Source of the DNA: Streptomyces glomeratus
Lineage (GTDB): Bacteria; Actinomycetota; Actinomycetes; Streptomycetales; Streptomycetaceae
Assembly (NCBI RefSeq): GCF_021462825.1
Contig: NZ_JAKEEB010000005.1
Span: 292,160-356,159, forward strand
Length of the DNA stretch: 64,000 nt
Reading direction: 5' to 3'
In this document: in pieces, positions 46,455-54,186 of the stretch
How the letters are laid out: each line of letters starts with the position of its first letter
Numbering within the stretch: the first letter of the stretch is position 1
The notes under the pieces: generated by a model
The model's database searches: none
What the model was told of the DNA's origin: nothing
The model's input: the letters and a program-made list of their open reading frames with translations, nothing else
Made by a program: the position numbers and the translations under genes

Positions 46455-47261
46455 GTGCGCAGAACAGTGCGCCGCCACCTGGGCAAGGTAGTGGCGGGTG
46501 CGGCCATCGCGGTGACGGGGACCGCCGTGATGGTCGGGATCACGCTTCCGGACTCGGTGTCGGCCGAGGAATCCGGAGCCCGGGGCGGCGGACTCGCCGC
46601 CCGGCAGGCCGAGGGCCGGGGGTAGGAGGCGGTGGCGCCGGGTGTCGTCGAACGGGCCCCCGCCGAGGGGGCGAAGGGCAAGGGCGGCGATCCGCTGACC
46701 GACGACGAGATCAAGCGAGCCGAGCGCATCGCGCTGACCCGGCCGCAGTTCGCCGCCGGCGAGGACGTCGAGGGCAGGAAGCGCCCGCAGCGGCTGACCG
46801 TCGACCTCGCCGAGCCGGACCCGGACCACCTGGACGACCCGCACGCGCCGCGCCGCGCGGACGTGACGTTCTACGACTACAAGGACGACGCCCTCGTCAC
46901 CAGGACCGTCGATCTGGAGACCGGGAAGGTCGAGCGGACCGCCACCCAGCACGGAGTGCAGCCGCCCCTCGTCCCCGACGAGAACGCCGAGGCGGCCAGG
47001 CTGCTGATCGCGGACCCGCTCGGCGCGGGCCTGAAGGCCGACTACAAGGACGCCACCGGCAAGGACCTGACCTCCCCCGGCCAGCTGATGCTCACGAGCA
47101 TCGTCTACCGGGCGTCCCCCGGAGCCCAGCCGGCCGTGCTCGACCGGTGCGGGCAGCACCGCTGCGTGCGGCTCTTCCCGAAGGTCCCGAACGGCTCCTG
47201 GATCGACAGCCGCTCCTTCGTGATCGACCTGAGCGCCCGGAAGGTCGGCAGGCTCTCCTGA
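46455..47261 (+). pseudogene. Secreted (Tat-type) protein gene split by in-frame TAG
   Basis: From GTG 46455 (GGGGGAAAT upstream) the frame encodes a twin-arginine-like signal MRRTVRRHLGKVVAGAAIAV and a short mature start, then TAG at 46623, and then continues in the same frame to 47261 with 208 residues of strong coding bias (SRSFVIDLSARKVGRL at the end; PLTDDEIKRAERIALTRP near the start). Homologues in Streptomyces have the whole product, from memory. Either a nonsense mutation or sequencing error. Function unknown. It lies 135 bases before the copper amine oxidase homologue. Confidence 0.75.
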
Positions 47262-47335
47262 GCCACGCGCGCCGCCGGCCGGACGGAACCTCACCCCGGG
47301 CCGTGCGTGCCGTCCGAGCTTCCTCACCGCTCACC

Positions 47336-47377
47336 TTCTCGCTTCCTCTTTCTCGCTTCGTCTTTCTCGCTTTGTGC
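47336..47377 (+). repeat. Three tandem 14-base pyrimidine-rich units
   Basis: TTCTCGCTTCCTCT, TTCTCGCTTCGTCT and TTCTCGCTTTGTGC lie head to tail 19-60 bases before the copper amine oxidase homologue start, in its 5' leader. Confidence 0.8.
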
Positions 47378-47395
47378 AGGAGGAGTCTCTTCGTC

Positions 47396-48712
47396 ATGCG
47401 CGTGAACAGAATCGGCCGTGCCCGCGGGCGCGCCCTGACCGGCCTCCTGGCGGCCGGGCTGGCCTTCGGCGGCACGGCGGCCGCACCGGCCGTCGCCCTG
47501 CCCCGGGCCGCGGCCCAGCCGGCCGCCGAGTGCAGTGCGGCGTACCGGATCGAGCAGAGGCTCTCCACCGGCACCACCTGGCGGATGTGCTGGCGCTACG
47601 ACACCCACGCCGGTCTCGTCCTGGAGCGTGTCTCCTATCAGCCGCCCGGTGAGACCCGCCCGATCAAGGTCCTCAACAGCGCGCGGCTCGCCCAGATCGA
47701 CGTGCCCTACGACGACGGATCGGTCGAGTACAGCGACCTGACCGGCGCGGGCTTCGCGCAGGGACTGTCCGCGATGACGCCCGCCGAGTGCCCCGGCGGC
47801 ACCATCAAGGCGGTCAAGGTGCCGAACGCTCCGGACCCGCGGCACCCCAACGTCAACGGCCTGTGCACGACGACCCGTTCGCGCGGCCACGCCTACCGTA
47901 TGCAGAGCGACACCGGAAACAAGGTCTACCAGGCCCAGGGCAAGGACCTGTTGATCTACACCGTCAACAAGGTCGGCTGGTACGAGTACATCACCGAGTG
48001 GCGCTTCCAGGACGACGGCACGGTCAACATGAGCATCGGCGCGACCGGCAGCCTCTCGCCGTTCGACTACGACGCCGGCGACGGCCGTGGCTGGCCGATC
48101 GGCAAGGGGGCCAGGGGTTACGCCACCAGCCACAGCCACAACGTCTTCTGGCGGCTCGACTTCGGCCTGGACGGCTCCTCCGGGAACCGCGTCGAGCAGT
48201 ACGACTCCCGGGTCAGCCCGCCGGCCCGCGGCGCCCAGGCGCCGAGCAACAAGACCACCCGCACGGAGATCACCAAGGAACTCGCCGGCGATGCCCAGAA
48301 CATGCGCTGGTGGCGGGTCGTCAGCGACACCGGCAAGAACAAGGACGGCCACGCGCGCTCGTACGAACTCGTCCCCGGCGCCAGCAGCAAGTACCTCGGG
48401 CACGACTTCACCCGCCACGACGTGTACTTCACCGAGTACAACAGGTGTGAGCAGTTCGCCAGCGACAACCTGGGCGGCTGCGGCCGCGGGGCGGGCAAGT
48501 CGGTCGACACATGGGTCAACGGACAGACGCTCACTCACCCGGTGGTGTGGGTGAACGTCGGCTTCCATCACATCGCGCGCGACGAGGACCAGCAGCCCAT
48601 GCCGGTCCACTGGCAGGGCTTCTCGATCGCTCCGCGCGACGTCACGGCTATGAATCCCCTCACTCCGCCGGCTCTGGCGGGCCAGAACGGGCGTGCGCGA
48701 TCCGGTAGTTGA
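47396..48712 (+). CDS. Secreted copper amine oxidase homologue with atypical TPQ motif
   Basis: 438 residues. Signal peptide about 1-35 with an Arg-rich N-terminus. The rest is the catalytic domain of copper amine oxidases: Cu ligands His246 and His248 (SHSHNVFW) and His392 (HIARDED), and the closing GFSIAPRDV. The topaquinone site, normally T-x-x-N-Y-D/E-Y, reads VGWYEY (193-198): Tyr196 is kept but the preceding Asn is Trp195. TPQ formation may therefore be altered. N-terminal N-domains of long CAOs are absent. AGGAGGAG precedes ATG 47396. The partner or substrate is not known. Confidence 0.8.
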   Translation: MRVNRIGRARGRALTGLLAAGLAFGGTAAAPAVALPRAAAQPAAECSAAYRIEQRLSTGTTWRMCWRYDTHAGLVLERVSYQPPGETRPIKVLNSARLAQIDVPYDDGSVEYSDLTGAGFAQGLSAMTPAECPGGTIKAVKVPNAPDPRHPNVNGLCTTTRSRGHAYRMQSDTGNKVYQAQGKDLLIYTVNKVGWYEYITEWRFQDDGTVNMSIGATGSLSPFDYDAGDGRGWPIGKGARGYATSHSHNVFWRLDFGLDGSSGNRVEQYDSRVSPPARGAQAPSNKTTRTEITKELAGDAQNMRWWRVVSDTGKNKDGHARSYELVPGASSKYLGHDFTRHDVYFTEYNRCEQFASDNLGGCGRGAGKSVDTWVNGQTLTHPVVWVNVGFHHIARDEDQQPMPVHWQGFSIAPRDVTAMNPLTPPALAGQNGRARSGS

Positions 48713-48827
48713 GAAACGACCCTGTCCATCCGGCTGCATCCCGCCGCTCTCCCGGAGTAGTCTTCCTTGATCGTTGGCTGGGGCCTGGCCCCTGAGGAGG
48801 CTCGGGGGAGCGGAAGGCGGTGCGCGG

Positions 48828-50066
48828 GTGGGCTCGGGAGGGCTGGAGCTGCCCCCTGGTGACGAGGGTCATGAGGGGAACTCCGCGGAGGTCCCGCCCG
48901 CGGCGGTGTCCCTGGCACGGCCGATGGAAATGGGATCCATCGGACCGGAACTGGACTGGAACGCCGAGGCATGGCGCGAGGTGCGGACCCGCGCCCAGCG
49001 GGCGGGGCGCGCCTATATCTGGCTGAATCTGGTCGAACAGCGGCTGCGCGCGGTCGTGGCCGCTGTTCTCCGGCCCATCTACGAACCCGTCCACGGCGAC
49101 GACTGGGTCGTCGCCGCGGCCGGGCCGGCCGGTCAGGAGTGGGTGCAGCGGGCGGTGGCGGTACGCGAAGTCAGCCGCCGCAAGGGCTACTTGCTCGACC
49201 CAGCGGATGACAACGTCCTCAGCTTTCTGACGCTGCCGCAGCTACGCGAGCTGATGGTGCAGCACTGGCCGTGCTTCGAGCCGTACATAGACGAGCGCCG
49301 TGACGTCGAACTCGCCCTCGACGAACTCGAAGTGACCCGGAACGTGGTCTCGCGCAACCGGGCCCTGTCGGAGGCGGTGCTCGCCCAGGCCGAACGCGCC
49401 TCCGCCCGGCTCCTGGAGATCCTCGGTGCGGGCGGCGACGTGCCCTCCGCGCGCCGGCTGCCCGTGGACGCGGTCGAGGACCTGGTGGGCGATCGGTACG
49501 CGGACGTGGTCGCCGTCCATCCGGACCGGGTGCGGCTGCTGCGGCAGTTCCCCGCCGAGGACATCTTCGGCGGTGCCCGCCGTCTCGACGCCATCGGCAT
49601 CGGCCTGAACCTGCTCGTGCAGAACTTCTCCGGGCGCCGTCTGGTGCGCCTCGCGGAGTCGGGCTGCCGGGTGCGCCTGCTGTTCCTCAACCCCGCCTCC
49701 AGCGCGGTCAAACGGCGAGAGCGCGAACTCGGCATCCGGAAGGGCGAACTGAGCCGGGCCGTCGAGATGAACATCCTGCATATGCGCCGGGTGCGCGCCA
49801 GGCTCCGCGACCCCGGCGCCTTCCAGATCCAGGTCTTCGACGAGACGCCCCGCTTCACCGCGTACCTGGTGGACGGGGACGGCACCGACGGGATCGCGGT
49901 GGTGCAGTCCTATCTGCGCCGCAGCCGGGGCATGGAGGCGCCGGTGCTGGTGCTGCGCAACGGCAACCGGGTCGTCAAGTCGGAGGAGGTCGACGAGAGC
50001 GGTCTCTTCCCGACCTACCGCGAGGAGTTCGAACTGGCTTGGGTGGATTCACGTCCTGTGTCCTGA
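48828..50066 (+). CDS. SAV2148 family HEPN domain protein
   Basis: 412 residues from GTG 48828. The sequence matches the streptomycete SAV2148 family (GDDWVVAAAGPAGQEWVQRAVAVREVSRRKGY, EPYIDERRDVELALDELEVTRNVVSRNRALS), which is annotated with a HEPN-like helical region; the C-terminal half (EDIFGGARRLDAIGIGLNLLVQNF, CRVRLLFLNP) looks like a nucleotide or PLD-like alpha/beta fold. The HEPN RNase Rx4-6H motif is not obvious, so activity is unclear. Highly conserved in the genus. A TAGTCT -10-like element lies at 48758. Confidence 0.8.
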   Translation: MGSGGLELPPGDEGHEGNSAEVPPAAVSLARPMEMGSIGPELDWNAEAWREVRTRAQRAGRAYIWLNLVEQRLRAVVAAVLRPIYEPVHGDDWVVAAAGPAGQEWVQRAVAVREVSRRKGYLLDPADDNVLSFLTLPQLRELMVQHWPCFEPYIDERRDVELALDELEVTRNVVSRNRALSEAVLAQAERASARLLEILGAGGDVPSARRLPVDAVEDLVGDRYADVVAVHPDRVRLLRQFPAEDIFGGARRLDAIGIGLNLLVQNFSGRRLVRLAESGCRVRLLFLNPASSAVKRRERELGIRKGELSRAVEMNILHMRRVRARLRDPGAFQIQVFDETPRFTAYLVDGDGTDGIAVVQSYLRRSRGMEAPVLVLRNGNRVVKSEEVDESGLFPTYREEFELAWVDSRPVS

Positions 50067-50182
50067 ACCATCCCATATGGAGCGCCGGCAGTAGGCGAGC
50101 GGAGCGCGGTCCTCGGATTGTCAGTGGTGCATGCGAAGGTGGAGCCCACTGGGGGAAAGCACCACCGAGAAGGGGGGCCGCC

Positions 50183-50482
50183 ATGGCCTGGCACCGAGAG
50201 CTGCTGATCGGCTTCGACCTGGAGACGACCGGGACGGATCCGTATGAGGCGCGCATCGTCACGGGGGCGGTGATCGAGGTCAGGGGCGGGCAGCCGCTCG
50301 GCCGCCGGGACTGGCTGGCCGACCCGGGCGTGGAGATCCCGGCGGACGCGGTGGCGGTGCACGGGATGAGCAACGAGCGGGCGGCCGCCGAGGGCAGCCC
50401 CGCCGACCGGGTCGCGTCTCAGGCGTCGCATCCGGTAGCAGAGTGCCGGGTTCCGGCCCACGCCGGAACGGAAGTCGCGTGA
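50183..50482 (+). pseudogene. N-terminal fragment of DEDD exonuclease
   Basis: ATG 50183 has GGGGGGCC upstream and encodes MAWHRELLIGFDLETTGTD (ExoI motif intact) up to about residue 78 (GSPADRVA), after which homology to the family stops and 21 unrelated residues follow. ExoII and ExoIII motifs are missing. The matching C-terminal part is at 52876. The reading frame ends four bases into the next exonuclease gene. Confidence 0.8.
50450..50469. promoter_or_regulatory. Hairpin at the left edge of the replacement
   Basis: GTTCCGGC-CCAC-GCCGGAAC, an 8-bp perfect stem with 4-base loop, nine bases before the start of the incoming exonuclease gene. Confidence 0.5.
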
Positions 50483-51195
50483 CGAGCTGGGTAACTGAGC
50501 CCTTGGTGGCCTTCGACCTGGAGACCACGGGTACGGACGTCGAGACCGACCGCATCGTCACCGCGGCGGTCGTGCGACTGGAGCCGGATGGGGCCGTCTC
50601 GGCGGAACGGACTTGGCTGCTCAATCCCGGGGTGGTCATACCCGAAGAGGCTTCGGCGATCCACGGCATCTCGACGGACCATGCCCGCGAGCACGGGGTC
50701 TCGGCTTCGTCCGCAGTCGAGGCGATCACACAGGCCGTCGCCGAGGTTCTGCACTCAGGGACACCTCTGGTCGTGATGAACGCGCGCTACGACTTGTCGT
50801 TGCTGGATCGTGAGTGTCGGCGGTACGAGCTGGAGTCGATCAGCGAGCGACTGGGCAGCGTGCCCTCGCCGGTCATCGATCCCCTGGTCATCGACAAGCA
50901 TGTCGACAAGTACCGGAAGGGTAAGCGTGCCCTGCATGCGTTGTGCGCGCATTACGGCGTGTCGCTCGAAGACGCGCACAATGCGAGGGCGGACGCGGTG
51001 GCTGCCGCCCGTGTGGTGCGACGTATGGGCGAGAAGTACCAGCCCGTCGGGACGATGTCCTCGACAGACCTGCATGACCTCCAGGTGCGTGCGGCGGCCG
51101 CGCAGTCAGCTTCTCTGCAGGCATACCTGCGGCGGACCACGAACCCCACGGCAGTCGTTGAGTCGGCTTGGCCGGTCATCCCGCGGAGCCGATAG
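50479..51195 (+). CDS. DnaQ-like DEDDh 3'-5' exonuclease, incoming copy
   Basis: 238 residues from GTG 50479. Complete DEDDh catalytic set: Asp13 and Glu15 (AFDLETTGTD), Asp105 (NARYDLSLL), His167 and Asp172 (AHNARADAVAA). Between motifs the sequence differs from the native fragment, and codons are less GC-biased (TTG, GTT, TCA more often) than in flanking genes. C-terminal 65 residues are an extra helical region. Role could be DNA or RNA trimming. It replaces the broken native copy of the same family. Its stop is 10 bases from the S1-protein stop. Confidence 0.9.
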   Translation: MTSWVTEPLVAFDLETTGTDVETDRIVTAAVVRLEPDGAVSAERTWLLNPGVVIPEEASAIHGISTDHAREHGVSASSAVEAITQAVAEVLHSGTPLVVMNARYDLSLLDRECRRYELESISERLGSVPSPVIDPLVIDKHVDKYRKGKRALHALCAHYGVSLEDAHNARADAVAAARVVRRMGEKYQPVGTMSSTDLHDLQVRAAAAQSASLQAYLRRTTNPTAVVESAWPVIPRSR

Positions 51196-51205
51196 GCCGG
51201 GCTGG

Positions 51206-52705
51206 TCAAGGCCCTTCGTGCGCGAGAGCCTGCAGGTGGGAGAGAGCGATTCGCCGTCGGGTGGGGTCGACGGCGAGAATCTTCACGACGAGAGGTTCGC
51301 CGACCCGTATCACGTCCTGGGGGTCGGCAACGGGTTCCGCGGACAGCTCGGTGTTGTGTACGAGTCCTTCGAGGCCATCCTCTCGGTCTTCGATACGGAC
51401 GAAGGCGCCGAACGGCACAAGTTTGGTCACGACACCGGTCACAACCTGGCCGACCTGCTGCATGAACTGCGGCATCGGGTCCGCCTGCAGTGCCTTCAAG
51501 GACAGCGGCACACGCTCTCTCACCATGTCGACATCGAGGACCACGGCCGAGATCTTCTGCCCGACGGCGACGACGTCGGACGGGTGATTGATGCGCCTCC
51601 AGGACAGCTCTGGAATGTTGATCATTGCGGTGAAGCCGCCGATGTCGACGAAAGTGACGCCGAAGCCGGCGATCTCCGTGACCGTGCCGGTGACGATCTG
51701 CCCGCGGCGGAGAGTCTTCAGAAAGGCCCAGTTCCGGTCGCTGGGTGTCTGCTCGGTCCTCCACCGGGCCCGCAGCACGCCGTCACTGTCTGGCATAACA
51801 GCGGTGAACAGTGGGTGACGTGAGTCGACGTCGAGGGGCAGGGCGGCAGCAGACCGAGAGCCCACCACCTGGGCTGCCAGAGCCTGATACTCGGTTTCGT
51901 CGGCGATCGTGCTGGTGATGGCCCCGTTCCCGTCCTCCCAAACGACTTCCACCGGGCCTTCGTCGGGGAGCGCGGCGAGAACGGCATCGACGTCGGTGGA
52001 CAGGTCCGGCCAGACAGTCAACTTGGAGCGTGGGGTGAGCTTGGCGCGTACCGCGTCGACGGTGTTCTCCGTGAGGCGGTGCCAGCGGGAGGCGTTGTCG
52101 ACGTACCCCTCCTCCAATATGGCTGCTTGCCGCATCGCGATGGACCAGCGCAAACGGGACCAGAAGTGCTCGTCGGCGGGGCGCTGTACGCCAGGCTCGT
52201 CCAGTTCCGCCTCGTAGGGCGATGCCTGCAATCGCTCAGGGAAGAGCCCGAGTGCCCGGGTGCGTTCATGGGCGCTCTCGCAGGGCTTGTCGCTGCTGAC
52301 GTAGACGTACTGGTCCCAACCGACGTGGACGGCGAATTCGTCCTCGACCTCCAAACGGCACCAGGCGCCGTTGTCGCGGAGCATTGCCCGCACCAGCTCC
52401 AGGCCGACGGAGAGTGAGATCTCCGCGCCGTCGTGGAATCCACTGAGATCGGGTGGGAAGAGCCCGCCCAGGCCGTGGCCTTCTATGGCCGGTTCCAGGC
52501 CGAAGTGGGCAACGCCGGCGATCTGCGGCTCGCGAATGGTCAGGTGGTCGATGCCGGTCGCCGCTGCGAAGGCGGCGACAGACTGCAAGTAGGCCGACTC
52601 CACCGCTCCGTGGTCGCTGGTCGGCTCCTCCACGCCGATGTAGTGACCGTGCTCGTCGCGATCGGCGGGGTCGTACTTGGTGATCTGATAGACGAAATGC
52701 GGCAC
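51206..52705 (-). CDS. RNA-binding protein with two S1 domains
   Basis: 499 residues from GTG 52705 (GGGAG upstream). N-terminal region (1-330) is a conserved actinobacterial architecture with MPHFVYQITKYDPADRDEHG and DNGAWCRLEVEDEFAVHVGWDQYVYV, unassigned; then S1 domain 1 (335-404; GQIVTGTVTEIAGFGVTFVDIGG) and S1 domain 2 (419-492; GAFVRIEDREDGLEGLVH). S1 domains bind RNA. Homologues are found in several streptomycetes, from memory, and are sometimes called 30S S1-like; it is not ribosomal S1, which has four to six S1 domains. Convergent with the exonuclease. Confidence 0.82.
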   Translation of the reverse strand: MPHFVYQITKYDPADRDEHGHYIGVEEPTSDHGAVESAYLQSVAAFAAATGIDHLTIREPQIAGVAHFGLEPAIEGHGLGGLFPPDLSGFHDGAEISLSVGLELVRAMLRDNGAWCRLEVEDEFAVHVGWDQYVYVSSDKPCESAHERTRALGLFPERLQASPYEAELDEPGVQRPADEHFWSRLRWSIAMRQAAILEEGYVDNASRWHRLTENTVDAVRAKLTPRSKLTVWPDLSTDVDAVLAALPDEGPVEVVWEDGNGAITSTIADETEYQALAAQVVGSRSAAALPLDVDSRHPLFTAVMPDSDGVLRARWRTEQTPSDRNWAFLKTLRRGQIVTGTVTEIAGFGVTFVDIGGFTAMINIPELSWRRINHPSDVVAVGQKISAVVLDVDMVRERVPLSLKALQADPMPQFMQQVGQVVTGVVTKLVPFGAFVRIEDREDGLEGLVHNTELSAEPVADPQDVIRVGEPLVVKILAVDPTRRRIALSHLQALAHEGP

Positions 52706-52730
52706 ATTGCTCCCTGCGGTGTTGACGATG

Positions 52731-52756
52731 CACGCTCCTCGTGACCGAGGAGCGTG
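52731..52756. promoter_or_regulatory. Perfect hairpin upstream of the S1-protein gene
   Basis: CACGCTCCTCG-TGAC-CGAGGAGCGTG, an 11-bp stem, 26 bases upstream of the S1-protein start in the minus direction. Could be an operator or leader structure. Confidence 0.55.
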
Positions 52757-52875
52757 GGGCGGGATGGGCCGGCGCATTACCACCTCGCCCTGCCGCCAAA
52801 GAGGATCACCGTCGAGATCACCTTCTGCAAGCGGGATACCGGGCCGCAGCAGGCTCAACCGATCAGCGGCCCCGC

Positions 52876-53046
52876 CGCCACCCGAAGATCGCGGCGCTGG
52901 GCCCGGCGGAGCTGCACCGCCGCCAGATCGAGTGGCACGCGGACTGGGAGGCGGACTTCCAGGCGTTTCTGCGCCGCAAGGGAGACACGGAGGCAGTGGT
53001 GGACGGGGCCCGGCCGCTGCGGGAGGCGGCGGCCCACAAGGTCTGA
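52876..53046 (+). pseudogene. C-terminal fragment of the native exonuclease
   Basis: RHPKIAALGPAELHRRQIEW onward to the end (VVDGARPL) matches the C-terminal tail of the family to which the 50183 fragment belongs. About 110 residues of the middle (ExoII, ExoIII) are absent from both fragments. Together they mark a gene split by replacement of its centre. Confidence 0.75.
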
Positions 53047-53061
53047 GGGGGACGCGCGGGC

Positions 53062-53925
53062 TCAGAAGGAATACCAGCGCACGGTCTCGTCCCCGTCCCG
53101 CAGGGACGCCACCCGCCGCTCGAACTCGGCGAGGGCTTTGGGGTTGCTCGGAGCGTGTTGCGCGACCCAGGCACAGCTGGCGGTCTCGCGCACCCCGCGC
53201 AGCACGGAGCAACCCTCCCACCCCCGCACGTCCCAGCCGTACGTCCGGGTGAAGGAGTCGTACGCCTCGGCGGGCAGTCCGTAGCGGTCACGGGTCAGGG
53301 CCATGACCACCAGATCGTGCTCCCGCAGGTCCACGGCGAAGGTCTCCAGGTCCACCAGAACCGGTCCGTCCGGGCCGACGTGCACATTGCGGGGGAGCGC
53401 GTCGCCGTGGATCGGGCCGGGTGGCAGATGCGGCGTCAGAGCCGCCGCCGCGGCGGCGAACCCGTCCCGGCGCTCGCGTAGATACGCCGCGTCCTCCGGG
53501 TCGATCGCGTCGCCCGCCAGGCGCAGCCAGCGCTCCACACCGCCCAGCAGCTCGCGGGGCGGCAGATCGAAGGAGGGGGAGGGGAGCGCATGCACGATCC
53601 GCAACAGACCGGCCAGGTCCCGCGGCTCGGCGGGGCGTACGGGATCGGGGAGCCGGTGCCACAGCGTCACCGGGTGGCCGTCCACGAGGAGCGGCCGGGG
53701 GTCGGCGGCCCGTACCGCGGGGACGCCCTTCTCGGCGAGCCAGACGGCGATGTCCAGCTCCCGCCGCGCCCGGTCCAGGAGTTCGGCGTCGCGGCCCACC
53801 TTGACCACCAGGTCACCGGCGGCGAACACCGCGTTCTCGCCCAGGGCGAGGAGCCGCGCGTCCCCGGCCGGGCGGGGCAGCACGCCCGCCGCCGCCAGCA
53901 CCTCGCGCGCCGTTGCCTCGTCCAT
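53062..53925 (-). CDS. APH family phosphotransferase
   Basis: 287 residues from ATG 53925 (GGAGGC upstream). Complete kinase-type site: nucleotide Lys42 (LVVKVG), catalytic loop HGDALPRN (His173, Asp175, Asn180) and Mg Asp192 in LVDLETF. Could phosphorylate an antibiotic, small metabolite or other hydroxyl compound; substrate not predictable. Contrast with the degenerate homologue at 36074. It ends 15 bases from the native exonuclease fragment, tail to tail. Confidence 0.88.
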   Translation of the reverse strand: MDEATAREVLAAAGVLPRPAGDARLLALGENAVFAAGDLVVKVGRDAELLDRARRELDIAVWLAEKGVPAVRAADPRPLLVDGHPVTLWHRLPDPVRPAEPRDLAGLLRIVHALPSPSFDLPPRELLGGVERWLRLAGDAIDPEDAAYLRERRDGFAAAAAALTPHLPPGPIHGDALPRNVHVGPDGPVLVDLETFAVDLREHDLVVMALTRDRYGLPAEAYDSFTRTYGWDVRGWEGCSVLRGVRETASCAWVAQHAPSNPKALAEFERRVASLRDGDETVRWYSF

Positions 53926-54135
53926 CCGTTCGCCTCCGTGCCTCGACGCGGTCCTTGACGCCCTCGCGAACGACCGCTGACCACACACCCGTGGGGCGCA
54001 CTGCCCGGCCGCCCGGCCGCCCCGCCCTCCGGCCGTCAGTCTCGCATCACCGGCGTCTCGGCCCGGACGCGGCCGGTGGCTCCGGCGGGAGGGCGACGTC
54101 TCTCCGCGGGCCACGGTCGCCGGTGGGCACGGCAG

Positions 54136-54165
54136 CGTGGCCGGGGTGGGGCCACCCCGGCCACG
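54136..54165 (-). terminator. Terminator after the MMPL gene
   Basis: 13-bp perfect stem CGTGGCCGGGGTG / CACCCCGGCCACG with a GGGC loop, 22 bases past the MMPL stop. Confidence 0.75.
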
Positions 54166-54186
54166 TGTGCCCTCACGGGGAGGTGA

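Noticed and set aside
48828..50066. HEPN ribonuclease toxin
   Set aside because: No clear Rx4-6H catalytic motif and no antitoxin-like partner; genus-wide conservation suggests a housekeeping role.
50430..52876. Insertion sequence or transposon
   Set aside because: No transposase, terminal inverted repeats or target-site duplication recognised; the two hairpins at the edges differ in sequence.
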